A DNA stretch of 64,000 nucleotides, taken from NCBI RefSeq assembly GCF_036373705.1, contig NC_089863.1:9407357-9471356 (forward strand), given 5' to 3'. This DNA is from Amia ocellicauda (Eukaryota; Chordata; Actinopteri; Amiiformes; Amiidae). Position numbers and translations under genes: made by a program. Below are positions 9,387-20,800 of the stretch, piece by piece (the stretch's first letter is position 1; each line of letters opens with the position of its first letter). A model generated the notes under the pieces. It did not search any database. It worked only from the letters and a program-made list of their open reading frames with translations, and was not told where the DNA came from.

Positions 9387-12300
9387 GTGGGGGGTTAATA
9401 TAGACACAGTCATTGTTCTCTGTGGCTTACTGAGTGTGGGGAGAGGGACAGACAGGCACTGTGTCTCACCCAGTTCTGACCCGGCTCAGAGGCTCTGGCC
9501 CGGCTCTGGCTCTGGTCATGGTTCCAGTCCCACTCTGCCTTCCCGGCTGCTGCAGTGCCGTGGGGCTGATTCTGGTCGGTCACCTTCCCCTGTGGTTCTG
9601 GACCGCCGTCATTGCAGGCCCGGACTGGTTCTGCACCGGACGGATTCTGGAAGACCAGGCAGGAGTCCATCTGCAGGGGGTACAGGTGCCCTGGCGGGGG
9701 GGGGCCGCGGGCCAGTCTCGGTGCCGGCAAGGTGTGGCTGCTGTAGGGAAGGAAGCGACCATACACAGATCCGGGCCGGGCCCAGAGCGCCGGGCTCTGC
9801 TTCAGGGTCTGGCTGTGCTGCGGGTATCGACCGTCCACTGTGCGGTACCTGAGACACAGAGCAAGTCAGTCAGTCAGTGTGTCAGTCAGTCAGTCAGTGT
9901 GTCAGTCAGTCAGTCAGTGTGTCAGTCAGTCAGTCAGTGTGTCAGTCAGTCAGTGTATCAGTCAGTCAGTCAGTCAGTGTATCAGTCAGTCAGTCAGTGT
10001 GTCAGTCAGTCAGTCAGTCAGTCAGTGTGTCAGTCAGTCAGTCGGTGTGTCAGTCAGTCAGTGTGTCAGTCAGTCAGTCAGTGTATCAGTCAGTCAGTGT
10101 GTCAGTCAGTCAGTCAGTCAGTCAGTCAGTCAGTGTGTCAGTCAGTCAGTCAGTGTATCAGTCAGTCAGTGTATCAGTCAGTCAGTCAGTGTGTCAGTCA
10201 GTCAGTCAGTCAGTCAGTGTGTCAGTGTGTCAGTCAGTCAGTCAGTCAGTGTGTCAGTCAGTCAGTCAGTCAGTGTATCAGTCAGTCAGTCAGTGTGTCA
10301 GTCAGTCAGTCAGTCAGTCAGTGTGTCAGTCAGTCAGTCGGTGTGTCAGTCAGTCAGTCAGTCAGTCAGTCAGTGTGTCAGTCAGTCAGTCAGTCAGTCA
10401 GTCAGTGTGTCAGTCAGTCAGTCAGTGTATCAGTCAGTCAGTCAGTCAGTGTATCAGTCAGTCAGTGTGTCAGTCAGTCAGTCGGTGTGTCAGTCAGTCA
10501 GTCAGTCAGTCAGTCAGTCAGTGTGTCAGTCAGTCAGTCAGTCAGTGTGTCAGTCAGTCAGTCGGTGTGTCAGTCAGTCAGTGTGTCAGTCAGTCAGTGT
10601 GTCAGTCAGTCAGTCGGTGTGTCAGTCAGTCAGTCAGTCAGTCAGTCAGTCAGTCAGTGTGTCAGTCAGTCAGTCAGTCAGTCAGTCAGTGTGTCAGTCA
10701 GTCAGTCAGTGTATCAGTCAGTCAGTCAGTCAGTGTATCAGTCAGTCAGTGTGTCAGTCAGTCAGTCGGTGTGTCAGTCAGTCAGTCAGTGTGTCAGTCA
10801 GTCAGTCAGTGTATCAGTCAGTCAGTCAGTCAGTGTATCAGTCAGTCAGTGTGTCAGTCAGTCAGTCGGTGTGTCAGTCAGTCAGTCAGTCAGTCAGTCA
10901 GTCAGTGTGTCAGTCAGTCAGTCAGTCAGTGTGTCAGTCAGTCAGTCGGTGTGTCAGTCAGTCAGTCAGTCAGTCAGTCAGTCAGTCAGTGTGTCAGTCA
11001 GTCAGTCAGTCAGTCAGTCAGTGTATCAGTCAGTCAGTGTGTCAGTCAGTCAGTCGGTGTGTCAGTCAGTCAGTCAGTCAGTCAGTCAGTCAGTGTGTCA
11101 GTCAGTGTGTCAGTCAGTGTGTCAGTCAGTCAGTCAGTCAGTCAGTCAGTCAGTCAGTCAGTCGGTGTGTCAGTCAGTCAGTCAGTCAGTCAGTGTGTCA
11201 GTCAGTGTGTCAGTCAGTGTGTCAGTCAGTCAGTCAGTCAGTCAGTCAGTCAGTCAGTCAGTCAGTGTGTCAGTCAGTCAGTCAGTCAGTGTATCAGTCA
11301 GTCAGTCAGTCAGTCAGTGTGTCAGTCAGTCAGTCAGTCAGTCAGTCAGTCGTGTGTCAGTCAGTCAGTCAGTCGTGTGTCAGTCAGTGTGTCAGTCAGT
11401 CAGTCAGTCACTCAGTGTGTCAGTGTCTCACCAGCCAGTGTGTGGGTGTGTGTTGGTGTGGGGGCCGGCGTGTGCATGGGGGCGGGGGGGGTGCTGCAGG
11501 GCGGCCATGTCGAAGGCAGCGGTGTCCTCCTCGCCCCCCCCCTCATCGTCATAGCTGATGATGTTCTCGCGCACGTCCTCCTCCTCCCCCCCAGACAGGC
11601 CATCACGCTTCTGCCCCCGCAGGGACACAGACAGAGCGCACACTGCTGAGAGAAGGTGGGGGGCAATGGAGGTTAATACAATTATTCTATAACACTACAA
11701 TACAATACTGACTGACTGACTCCCCCCCCCCCCTCTCTCCCTCTCTCTCTCTCCCTCTCCTGTCCCCCAGGGTCATACCCAGCAGCGTGGCGATGCAGGC
11801 CAGTATAGCCAGCAGGGCGGCGGTACTGAGTCCAGCAGAGGGGGAGGAGGAGGGCAGGGGCAGGCAGGCCGTCTGTCCGTCCAGCTGTCCCCCACGGCTC
11901 CGCCCCCGGCCCCGCCCTACGCCCCCAATGCAGGGACACACAGACACAGTGACCGTCCCGGTGGTGGCCAGCTCGGGGGTCCCCTTGTCTCGCAGCACCA
12001 CGGGGACACGCAAGGACTGGGAGGGGGGCAGTGAGGACAGCGGGGACAGCAGCACCAGAGTGGCCATTGCACCTGAGGGAGAGAGGGGGAGGAGAGAGAG
12101 AGAGAGAGGAAGATTAGCATTAGTAGCAGTAGTAGCAGTAGTAATTGCAGTAGAGTGCAGTAGAGTGCAGTACAGTGCAATACCTCCAGTCTCTCTCACA
12201 CTGAAGTTCAGGGCCATGCTGGACTCGGCTGCAATGCTGAACTGCACCTGAGAGCCATTCCACCCGGAGTCCCTGTCTACTGCCCTCAGCATCTGGACAA

Positions 12301-14235
12301 CCTGAGAGAGAGGGAGAGAGGGAGAGGGGGATTAATACAGAGCCTAAAATAGACCACAGAGAGAGTGTCAGTGTCTTAGTCGATGTGTCAATGTCTCTGT
12401 CAGTGTGTCAATGTCTCAGTCAGTGTCTCAGTCAGTGTCTCTGTGTCTTAGTCGATGTGTCAATGTCTCAGTAAGTGTCTCAGTAAATGTCTCAGTCAGT
12501 GTGTCAGTGTCTCAGTCAGTGTGTCAATGTCTCAGTCAGTGTCTCAGTCAGTGTCTCAGTAAATGTCTCAGTCAGTGTGTCAGTGTCTCAGTCAGTGTCT
12601 CAGTGTCTCAGTCAGTGTCTCAGTGTCTCAGTCAGTGTCTCAGTCAGTGTCTCAGTAAATGTCTCAGTCAGTGTGTCAGTGTCTCAGTCAGTGTCTCAGT
12701 GTCTCAGTCAGTGTCTCAGTCAGTGTCTCAGTAAATGTCTCAGTCAGTGTGTCAGTGTCTCAGTCAGTGTGTCAATGTCTCAGTCAGTGTCTCAGTGTCT
12801 CAGTCAGTGTGTCAATGTCTCAGTAAGTGTCTCAGTCAGTGTCTCAGTAAATGTCTCAGTCAGTGTGTCAGTGTCTCAGTCAGTGTGTCAATGTCTCAGT
12901 CAGTGTGTCAGTGTCTCAGTCAGTGTGTCAATGTCTCAGTCAGTGTCTCAGTCAGTGTCTCAGTAAATGTCTCAGTCAGTGTGTCAGTGTCTCAGTCAGT
13001 GTCTCAGTGTCTCAGTCAGTGTCTCAGTCAGTGTCTCAGTAAATGTCTCAGTCAGTGTGTCAGTGTCTCAGTCAGTGTCTCAGTGTCTCAGTCAGTGTGT
13101 CAGTGTCTCAGTCAGTGTGTCAATGTCTCAGTCAGTGTCTCAGTCAGTGTCTCAGTAAGTGTCTCAGTCAGTGTGTCAGTGTCTCAGTCAGTGTCTCAGT
13201 GTCTCAGTCAGTGTGTCAGTGTGTGATGCTGACCTCCCCAGGCTGGGCAGAGTCACAGAGGGCGGTGCTGTACTCAGTCTCCAGCTCGGGGGGATTGTCG
13301 TTGACGTCCAGTGTCTCTATGGCAACCAGGACACGGGACATCTGAGAGGGGCTGTCTGTCACCGAGACAACACCACGACATAAATGACAACAATAAGAAT
13401 AAGAACAATAACAATGATGATGATGATAATAATAATACTGTACTGTAACTGCTATTCCTCTCAGCAGCTATAACGATATTTCTCTCGGTTGCCATGGCAG
13501 CATCTTTTTACCGGTTGCTATGAACAATACTCTCCATCACTTTCTAATGGTTGCTATAACGACAGTGCCATACCTCTCTCAGTTGCTATGACAGTGATGT
13601 TGTGCCACTCCTCCGCCTCGCGGTCCAGCTCGGCTGCAGTGGTGATGACCCCGCTGTCAGCGTCGATCCGGAACAGAATCTCGGGGTCAGACTGGGGGTC
13701 AATGGAGTACCTGAGAGAAATAGGGGGAGAGGGCGAGTCGGTTATTGATTACAGCAGGGCACTGATTGGGGTGCATGTAATGACGAGTGATTGATTACTG
13801 ATTATTGGTAACTGCTCCTTGATTCATTATTACTGATGACTGATTATTCCTCATTGATTACGAATTGTTGATTGTTGATTACTGTTTATGCTTTATATTT
13901 TATACAGATTATTGATTATTGATGACTGCCGAGTGATTGTTGATCACTGATGATCGGTGCCTAGAGTCTGCAGTACCTTATCCGACTGGGTCTGGCAGAG
14001 TCGGGGTCAGTGGCGCTGACCCGGCCAGGAGAGGCAGGCGGGGGCGTGTTCTCGGGCAGCGCCAGGCGGTACCGGGCCCGGGAGAAGCGGGGCGGCTCGG
14101 GGGCGTCCAGAACCAGCACTCGCACGCTGGCCCGGTCCTTGAAGGGCCCACGGCGCAGGTACAGAGGGTCAACCCAGGAGTTCAGAACTTCGACCCAGAA
14201 GGAGTACGAGCTGCGAGACTCATAATCCAGCTCCT

Positions 14236-14290
<55 letters not shown>

Positions 14291-14339
14291 TTAATGTGTA
14301 TCTCAGTGTTAGTGACAGACACTCCCTCCCTCTCTCCCT

Positions 14340-14387
<48 letters not shown>

Positions 14388-17300
14388 GTGATGGGAACAG
14401 CTGATCGCATCACTGGAACACACGGCACACCTCCGTCTCGCTCCCTCGCTCTGCCTCTCTGTGTTGCTCTGTCACTCTGTCATTTCCACTGAGATCAAAC
14501 ACACATCAACACCACCACCCCCCCTCACAGCACAGTGTTATAATACAGCTGGCCCTCCTCCAAGGAATTTAATACTTTGTGGGATTAATAGGGATACGCG
14601 AAATCTCCCGTAATTACTTAGATATATCGATTTCTTGATCCACTCATGAATAGAAAATCCCACCTATATTCTACATGAATTAAACATGTGAAATCATAAA
14701 CATAATGACATTCACATACAATACCCTGCACCTGCATTATGATGTGACTGCGTTTTACTGTATCACTCAAAGTGACAAGAATACAGAGACTGTACAGCAC
14801 CGCGAGTAACACGGTCACAGCGTCCGCAAGACTGAGGGAGAGGAAGATCAGAGGGGGAGAAAGGGAGTGAAAGATGAGAGGGGGAGACGTGGCAGAGCTG
14901 CAGAGATGGAGATTGCTTGTGAGGTTCGAGAGCGAACATGCGGCAGCATGTTGGGTGAGCCGCGCATATTTGAATTTTCCGCTCCCGGAATTGGATAATT
15001 TGGTCGCATTTCATCTTGAGCGTATAACCGAATCTGCGCTGGAAGATCACAGATTGGAGGAGAGTTTACTGTAATGTATATAATTCAGTGTGTCAGTCAG
15101 TCAGTCAGTGTGTCAGTCAGCTAGTCAGCTAACTCCAAAATCTCTCTCTCTCTCTCTCTCACTCGGGTCAGGGTGATGACAGCCTCCTCTTGGTTCAGTC
15201 CGGTGATGTTGAACGGGCCGCCCCCCTCGCCCTCGGCGATGACGTATTCCAGGCGGGCGTTGTCCCCAATGTCAGCATCAGTTGCCGAGAGACGGCCAAT
15301 CTCTGCCCCCGGCCTGGCCAGCTCTGATACTGAGAATGACCACACACCTGAGAGAGAGAGACAGAGAGGAAAAGAGAGAGAGAGAGTGTTATTATGGAGT
15401 TAATATAGAGAGACTAACTGACTGTCTGCCTGGACACTATGGCATTTGACCACTGCACTGAGAGAGAGAGACAGAGACAGAGAGGGAGACAGAGAGAGGG
15501 AGAGACAGACAAGGGGGAGACAGAGAGAGGTAGGAAAGGAGAGGGAGACAGAGAGGGAGGGACAGAGACAGAGAGAGGTAGGTACAGAGAGGGAGACAGA
15601 GCGGGAGGGACAGAAAGGGAGACAGCAAGAGGAAGGGACAGAGACAGAGAGAGAGGGACAGAGAGAGGGAGACAGAGAGAGGTAGGGCCAGAGGGAGACA
15701 GAGAGAGGGAGGGACAGAGAGAGAGGTTGACAGAGAAAGGTAGGGACAGAGAGGGAGGGACAGAGAGGGAGGGAGAGAGGGGTGCAGGGAGATGCCTGGT
15801 GTAGCTGAGAGCGATTTCTCCAGCACTGATTTTACTGCCTATCCAAGCAGAAAGGACTGAACTTTAGATGAAATATTAATAAAGAGAGAGAGGGGGAGAG
15901 AGAGAGAGAGAGAGAGAGAAATAGGAAAGTATTAAACGCTAGTATGTCCAGTGTTCCATGAATAATAATAATAATAGTTATTAACATTATAATTATAATT
16001 ATAATTATTATTATAATAACAGCCATGGTATATGTTATTTACAGTTGTTTATTACTGGTCAGAGACGTGGAGGGAGGGAGGGAGGGGTAAACAGCCACAG
16101 GGCTTTACGGAGAGAGAGAGAGAGCGAGGGAAGGAACAAGGGATAAACAGAGAGACGGAGAAAAAAATAAGTGACAGAGAGAGAGAGATTCAGTTGAGCC
16201 TCAGGACAATATTAGAGACAGGGAGGACAGGAGAGAGGAAGGAAGGAAGGAAGAGAGAGAGGGGGAGAAGAGAGGGAGAAGAGAGGGAGGGATGGGCACC
16301 AAGGGGAAGCAAGAAAGGCAGCAGGGAGGGAGGAAGACAGTGGGGAATACTGCTGTCACTTCTTTCTGAGACACTCGTTTAACAGCATATTTTGCTCTCC
16401 CTCGCTTCCTCTTGCACACTCTCTCTGATTCTCTCCCCATTCTGTTATCTCTCTCTCTCTCAGGGCAGATTAAGCATCCTCTATCAGTCCCCTTCTCTCC
16501 TCTCTCTGTTTCTCTCAGAGGACACGATGCCCCCCTCCCTCTGTTTCTCCCTCTATATTCCCTGTACCTCTCTGACAGGCACTTTTTCTCTCACACACAC
16601 GTGCACGTAGACACACTAACACACTCTCACTCACGAACACACAACACACAACACACACACCCACACCACTGCACTGACTCTGAGTGAAGCGTGGGGGATT
16701 GTCGTTGACGTCACTCAGGGACACTGTGACCGTGGTTGTCCCTGACAGCCCCCCCAGGTGCCCCCCCATGTCCTTGGCCTGCAGAACGAGCAGATAGCGG
16801 TCCTGTGTCTCCCGATCCATGCTGGGCACTGCAGTCCGCACCACTCCTGTGGGAGAAAGAGAGAGAGAGGGAGAGGGAGAGAGGTTAGAATAGACAGACA
16901 AGGAGGGAAGGACAGACACACAGTCAGTCAGTGTGTCAGTCAGTCAGTGTCTCAGTGTGCCAGTCAGTCAGTCAGTGTGCCTGTCAGTGTCTCAGTGTGC
17001 CAGTCAGTCAGTCAGTGTGCCTGTCAGTGTGCCTGTCAGTCAGTGTGGCAGTCAGTCAGTGTGTCTGTCAGTGTCTCAGTGTGCCAGTCAGTCAGTGTGT
17101 CAGTCAGTCAGTGTCTCAGTGTGCCAGTCAGTCAGTCAGTCAGTGTGTCATCAGTGTGTCAGTCAATCAGTGTCTCAGTGTGCCAGTCAGTCAGTCAGTG
17201 TGTCATCAGTGTGTCAGTCAGTCAGTCAGTGTGCCTGTCAGTGTCTCAGTGTGCCAGTCAGTCAGTCAGTGTGCCTGTCAGTGTGCCTGTCAGTCAGTGT

Positions 17301-20300
17301 GGCAGTCAGTCAGTGTGTCTGTCAGTGTCTCAGTCAATCAGTGTCTCAGTGTGCCAGTCAGTCAGTCAGTGTGCCTGTCAGTCAGTCTGTCTGTCAGTGT
17401 GGCAGTCAGTGTGCCTGTCAGTCAGTGTGCCAGTCAGTCAGTCAGTCAGTGTGCCTGTCAGTCAGTCTGTCTGTCAGTGTGGCAGTCAGTGTGCCTGTCA
17501 GTCAGTGTGCCAGTCAGTCAGTCAGTCAGTGTGTCATCAGTGTGTCAGTCAATCAGTGTCTCAGTGTGCCAGTCAGTCAGTCAGTGTTCCTGTCAGTCAG
17601 TCTGTCTGTCAGTGTGGCAGTCAGTGTGCCTGTCAGTCAGTGTGCCAGTCAGTCAGTCAGTCAGTGTGTCATCAGTGTGTCAGTCAATCAGTGTCTCAGT
17701 GTGCCAGTCAGTCAGTCTGTCTGTCAGTGTGGCAGTCAGTGTGCCTGTCAGTCAGTGTGGCAGTCAGTCAGTGTGTCTGTCAGTGTGTCAGTCAGTGCAT
17801 CAGTGAGGCTAAACAGGGATGGAGGGATGGACAAACCGGTCTGCGGGTCAACAGAGAAGTATGGCTGGCCCTGCAGCAGGGTGTAGACGAGCCGTGCGCT
17901 GTTCCCATAAGCCGGGTCATCAGCGTCCGTTGCAGTCACCTGGATTATAGATGTACCTGAGAGAGAGAGAGGAGAGAGAGGGAGAGAGAGTTATTATGGA
18001 TTTTATCGACGGAAATACTGACTGACTGACTGTCTCTCTCTCACTCTTCTGTCCGCATCTCATTTCTTCCTCCCTCTCTCTACCTCCCTCCCTCCCTCTC
18101 TCTCTCTGTCAGCTTTGTCTGCGGTATCACAGCCCTAGTCTAGAGGAAGATGTTTATCTGATTACTCTCATGAATTAGTCAGAACGGCAACATTTAGCCT
18201 AAAAACACAGGAATTCCAGGAACCAAAGGGAAAATGTTGAGGTTAAAAAATAAATGAAAAAAAACTACATTTCCCATGGGGCACTGCCTGTCAGCTCGGC
18301 TGGGCAGGGGATTGTGGGAGCAGCTGTTGCGGCTTCTGACATCAAAGTGTTGACGAAGAGAGGCAAAGAGGGACATGGGGAGGGAGGGAGGGAGGGAGCG
18401 AGAAAGAGGGACACCAAACGAAATATTTAGATACACAGTGATTCATATTTATAATCTCTTTTTTTGCAGTACCCACAGTTGCCACCATGCAGGATGGTGG
18501 TGCTGGAGAGCCCAGTTTTAGATACAGAGAGAGAGGAGCACAGACAGACAGACAGACACAGGCAGACAGACACACAGACACACAGGCAGGCAGACACACA
18601 GACAGACAGAGGGCTCAGCATGAGCAGCAGCATTCTCAATAGCAGTGCTGATCTTCCACAAAGAGCACAACGCAGCACCAGAGCCAGAGCGGCCTCCTGC
18701 CCAGCCACAGCCACACCCCACTGGACAGGGACTGACCACTGAACCCTGACACACCCTACTGGACAGGCACTGACCACTGACCACTGAACCCAACCACACC
18801 TTGCTGGACAGGCACTGACCACTGACTACAGCCACACTGTGCTGGACAGGCACTGACCACTGACACAGCCATACTGTGCTGGACAGGTACTGACCACTGA
18901 CACAGCCACACCTTGCTGGACAGGTACTGACCACTGACACAGCCACACTGTGCTGGACAGGTACTGACCACTGACACAGCCACACCTTGCTGGACAGGCA
19001 CTGACCACTGACCACTGACCCCAACCACACCCTACTGGACAGGCACTGACCACTGACCCGAACCACACCTTGCTGGACAGGCACTGACCACTGACACAGC
19101 CACACTGTGCTGGACAGGTACTGACCACTGACCACTGAACCCAACCACACCTTGCTGGACAGGCACTGACCACTGACTACAGCCACACTGTGCTGGACAG
19201 GTACTGACCACTGACCCGAACCACACCTTGCTGGACAGGCACTGACCACTGACACAGCCACACTGTGCTGGACAGGTACTGACCACTGACCACTGAACCC
19301 AACCACACCTTGCTGGACAGGCACTGACCACTGACTACAGCCACATTGTGCTGGACAGGTACTGACCACTGACCACTGAACCCAACCACACCTTGCTGGA
19401 CAGGCACTGACCACTGACTACAGCCACACTGTGCTGGACAGGCACTGACCACTGACACAGCCACACTGTGCTGGACAGGTACTGACCACTGACACAGCCA
19501 CACCTTGCTGGACAGGTACTGACCACTGACACAGCCACACTGTGCTGGACAGGTACTGACCACTGACACAGCCACACCTTGCTGGACAGGCACTGACCAC
19601 TGACCACTGACCCCAACCACACCCTACTGGACAGGCACTGACCACTGACCCGAACCACACCTTGCTGGACAAGCACTGACCACTGACACAGCCACACTGT
19701 GCTGGACAGGTACTGACCACTGACACAGCCACACCTTGCTGGACAGGCACTGACCACTGACACAGCCACACCTTGCTGGACAGGCACTGACCGCTGACTA
19801 CAGCCACACCTTGCCTGACAGGCACTAAGCACAGACACCTTGCTGGACAGGCACGGACCACTGAGCACTGAGCACAGACCAGAGACAGACCCTGCTGTAA
19901 AGACACTGACCACTGACCACAGATACATCTTGCTGGACAGGAACTAACCACTGACAAAGCCACACCTTGCTGGACATGACACTATGTCTACTGTGCGTAC
20001 AATAATGTTAGCACTGGACGGGCCTGGCAATGCTTTGGCAACACTGATACCAATAAAGCTTTTGGAAATTTGAATCTGACACAGACAGACACAGACACAG
20101 ACACAGGTACAGACACACACACAGACACAGACACAGACACATAAAGATAGACAGGGACAGAGACAAGCCTAAAGAGATAGCCCTTTCCCTGCATTACCAA
20201 TGTTGGCCATCTCGGGGACGGTGGCGCTGTAGGGCCCATCGGGGAAGACCGGCGCGTTGTCGTTGATGTCCTGCACGCGCACAACGAAGGTCGAGGCGGG

Positions 20301-20759
20301 CTCCAGGGCACGGCCGGTCTGCCTGTCCGTGGCTGTGGCAACCAACCGGTACTCCCCTTTCTCCTCGCGGTCCAGCGGCTTGGTCAGGTGGATGTTGCCC
20401 GAGCGCTCGTCAATCACAAACACAGAGCCCGCCCCCTCCCCACCCAGCACGTAGCGCGTCCGCCCGTCCCCCCGGTCCATGTCGGTGTGCAGCTGAGAGA
20501 GAGAGAGGGGGAGAGGAAGAGAGGGAGAGAGACAGAGTTTTGACGACTTATTGACACTCAGTATCTGTTATACAGTGCAATATGTAGTAACTCTGTAGCA
20601 CTGAGAAGCATTTGTCTCAATGAATACAGCACCTCCGCCCCCCCATAATTCTGTGCGGAGACGTGTTTGAATTTCATCTCCATAGGGGACTGATAGTGAA
20701 ATGGTATTTAATCACTCTCTCGCTCTTTCTCTCGCTCTCCTTCTCCAGCTATCTCTCCT

Positions 20760-20800
<41 letters not shown>

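Noticed and set aside
8990-9403. Plus-strand Arg/Gly-rich ORFs opposite the last cdh24 exon
   Set aside because: Shadows of the GC-rich cdh24 coding sequence in the antisense frame.
9434-11649. Long plus-strand ORFs of [10 protein letters not shown] type (500-700 residues), also at 12405-13345, 16758-17960, 42943-43952
   Set aside because: They are translations of a 4-bp repeat that lacks stop codons in several frames at once. They lie antisense in introns and have no codon bias, domain or flanking non-repeat coding sequence.
18427-19963. Minus-strand ORFs with [12 protein letters not shown] repeats
   Set aside because: They occur in multiple frames across a 37-bp minisatellite inside a cdh24 intron. 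Not a protein family.
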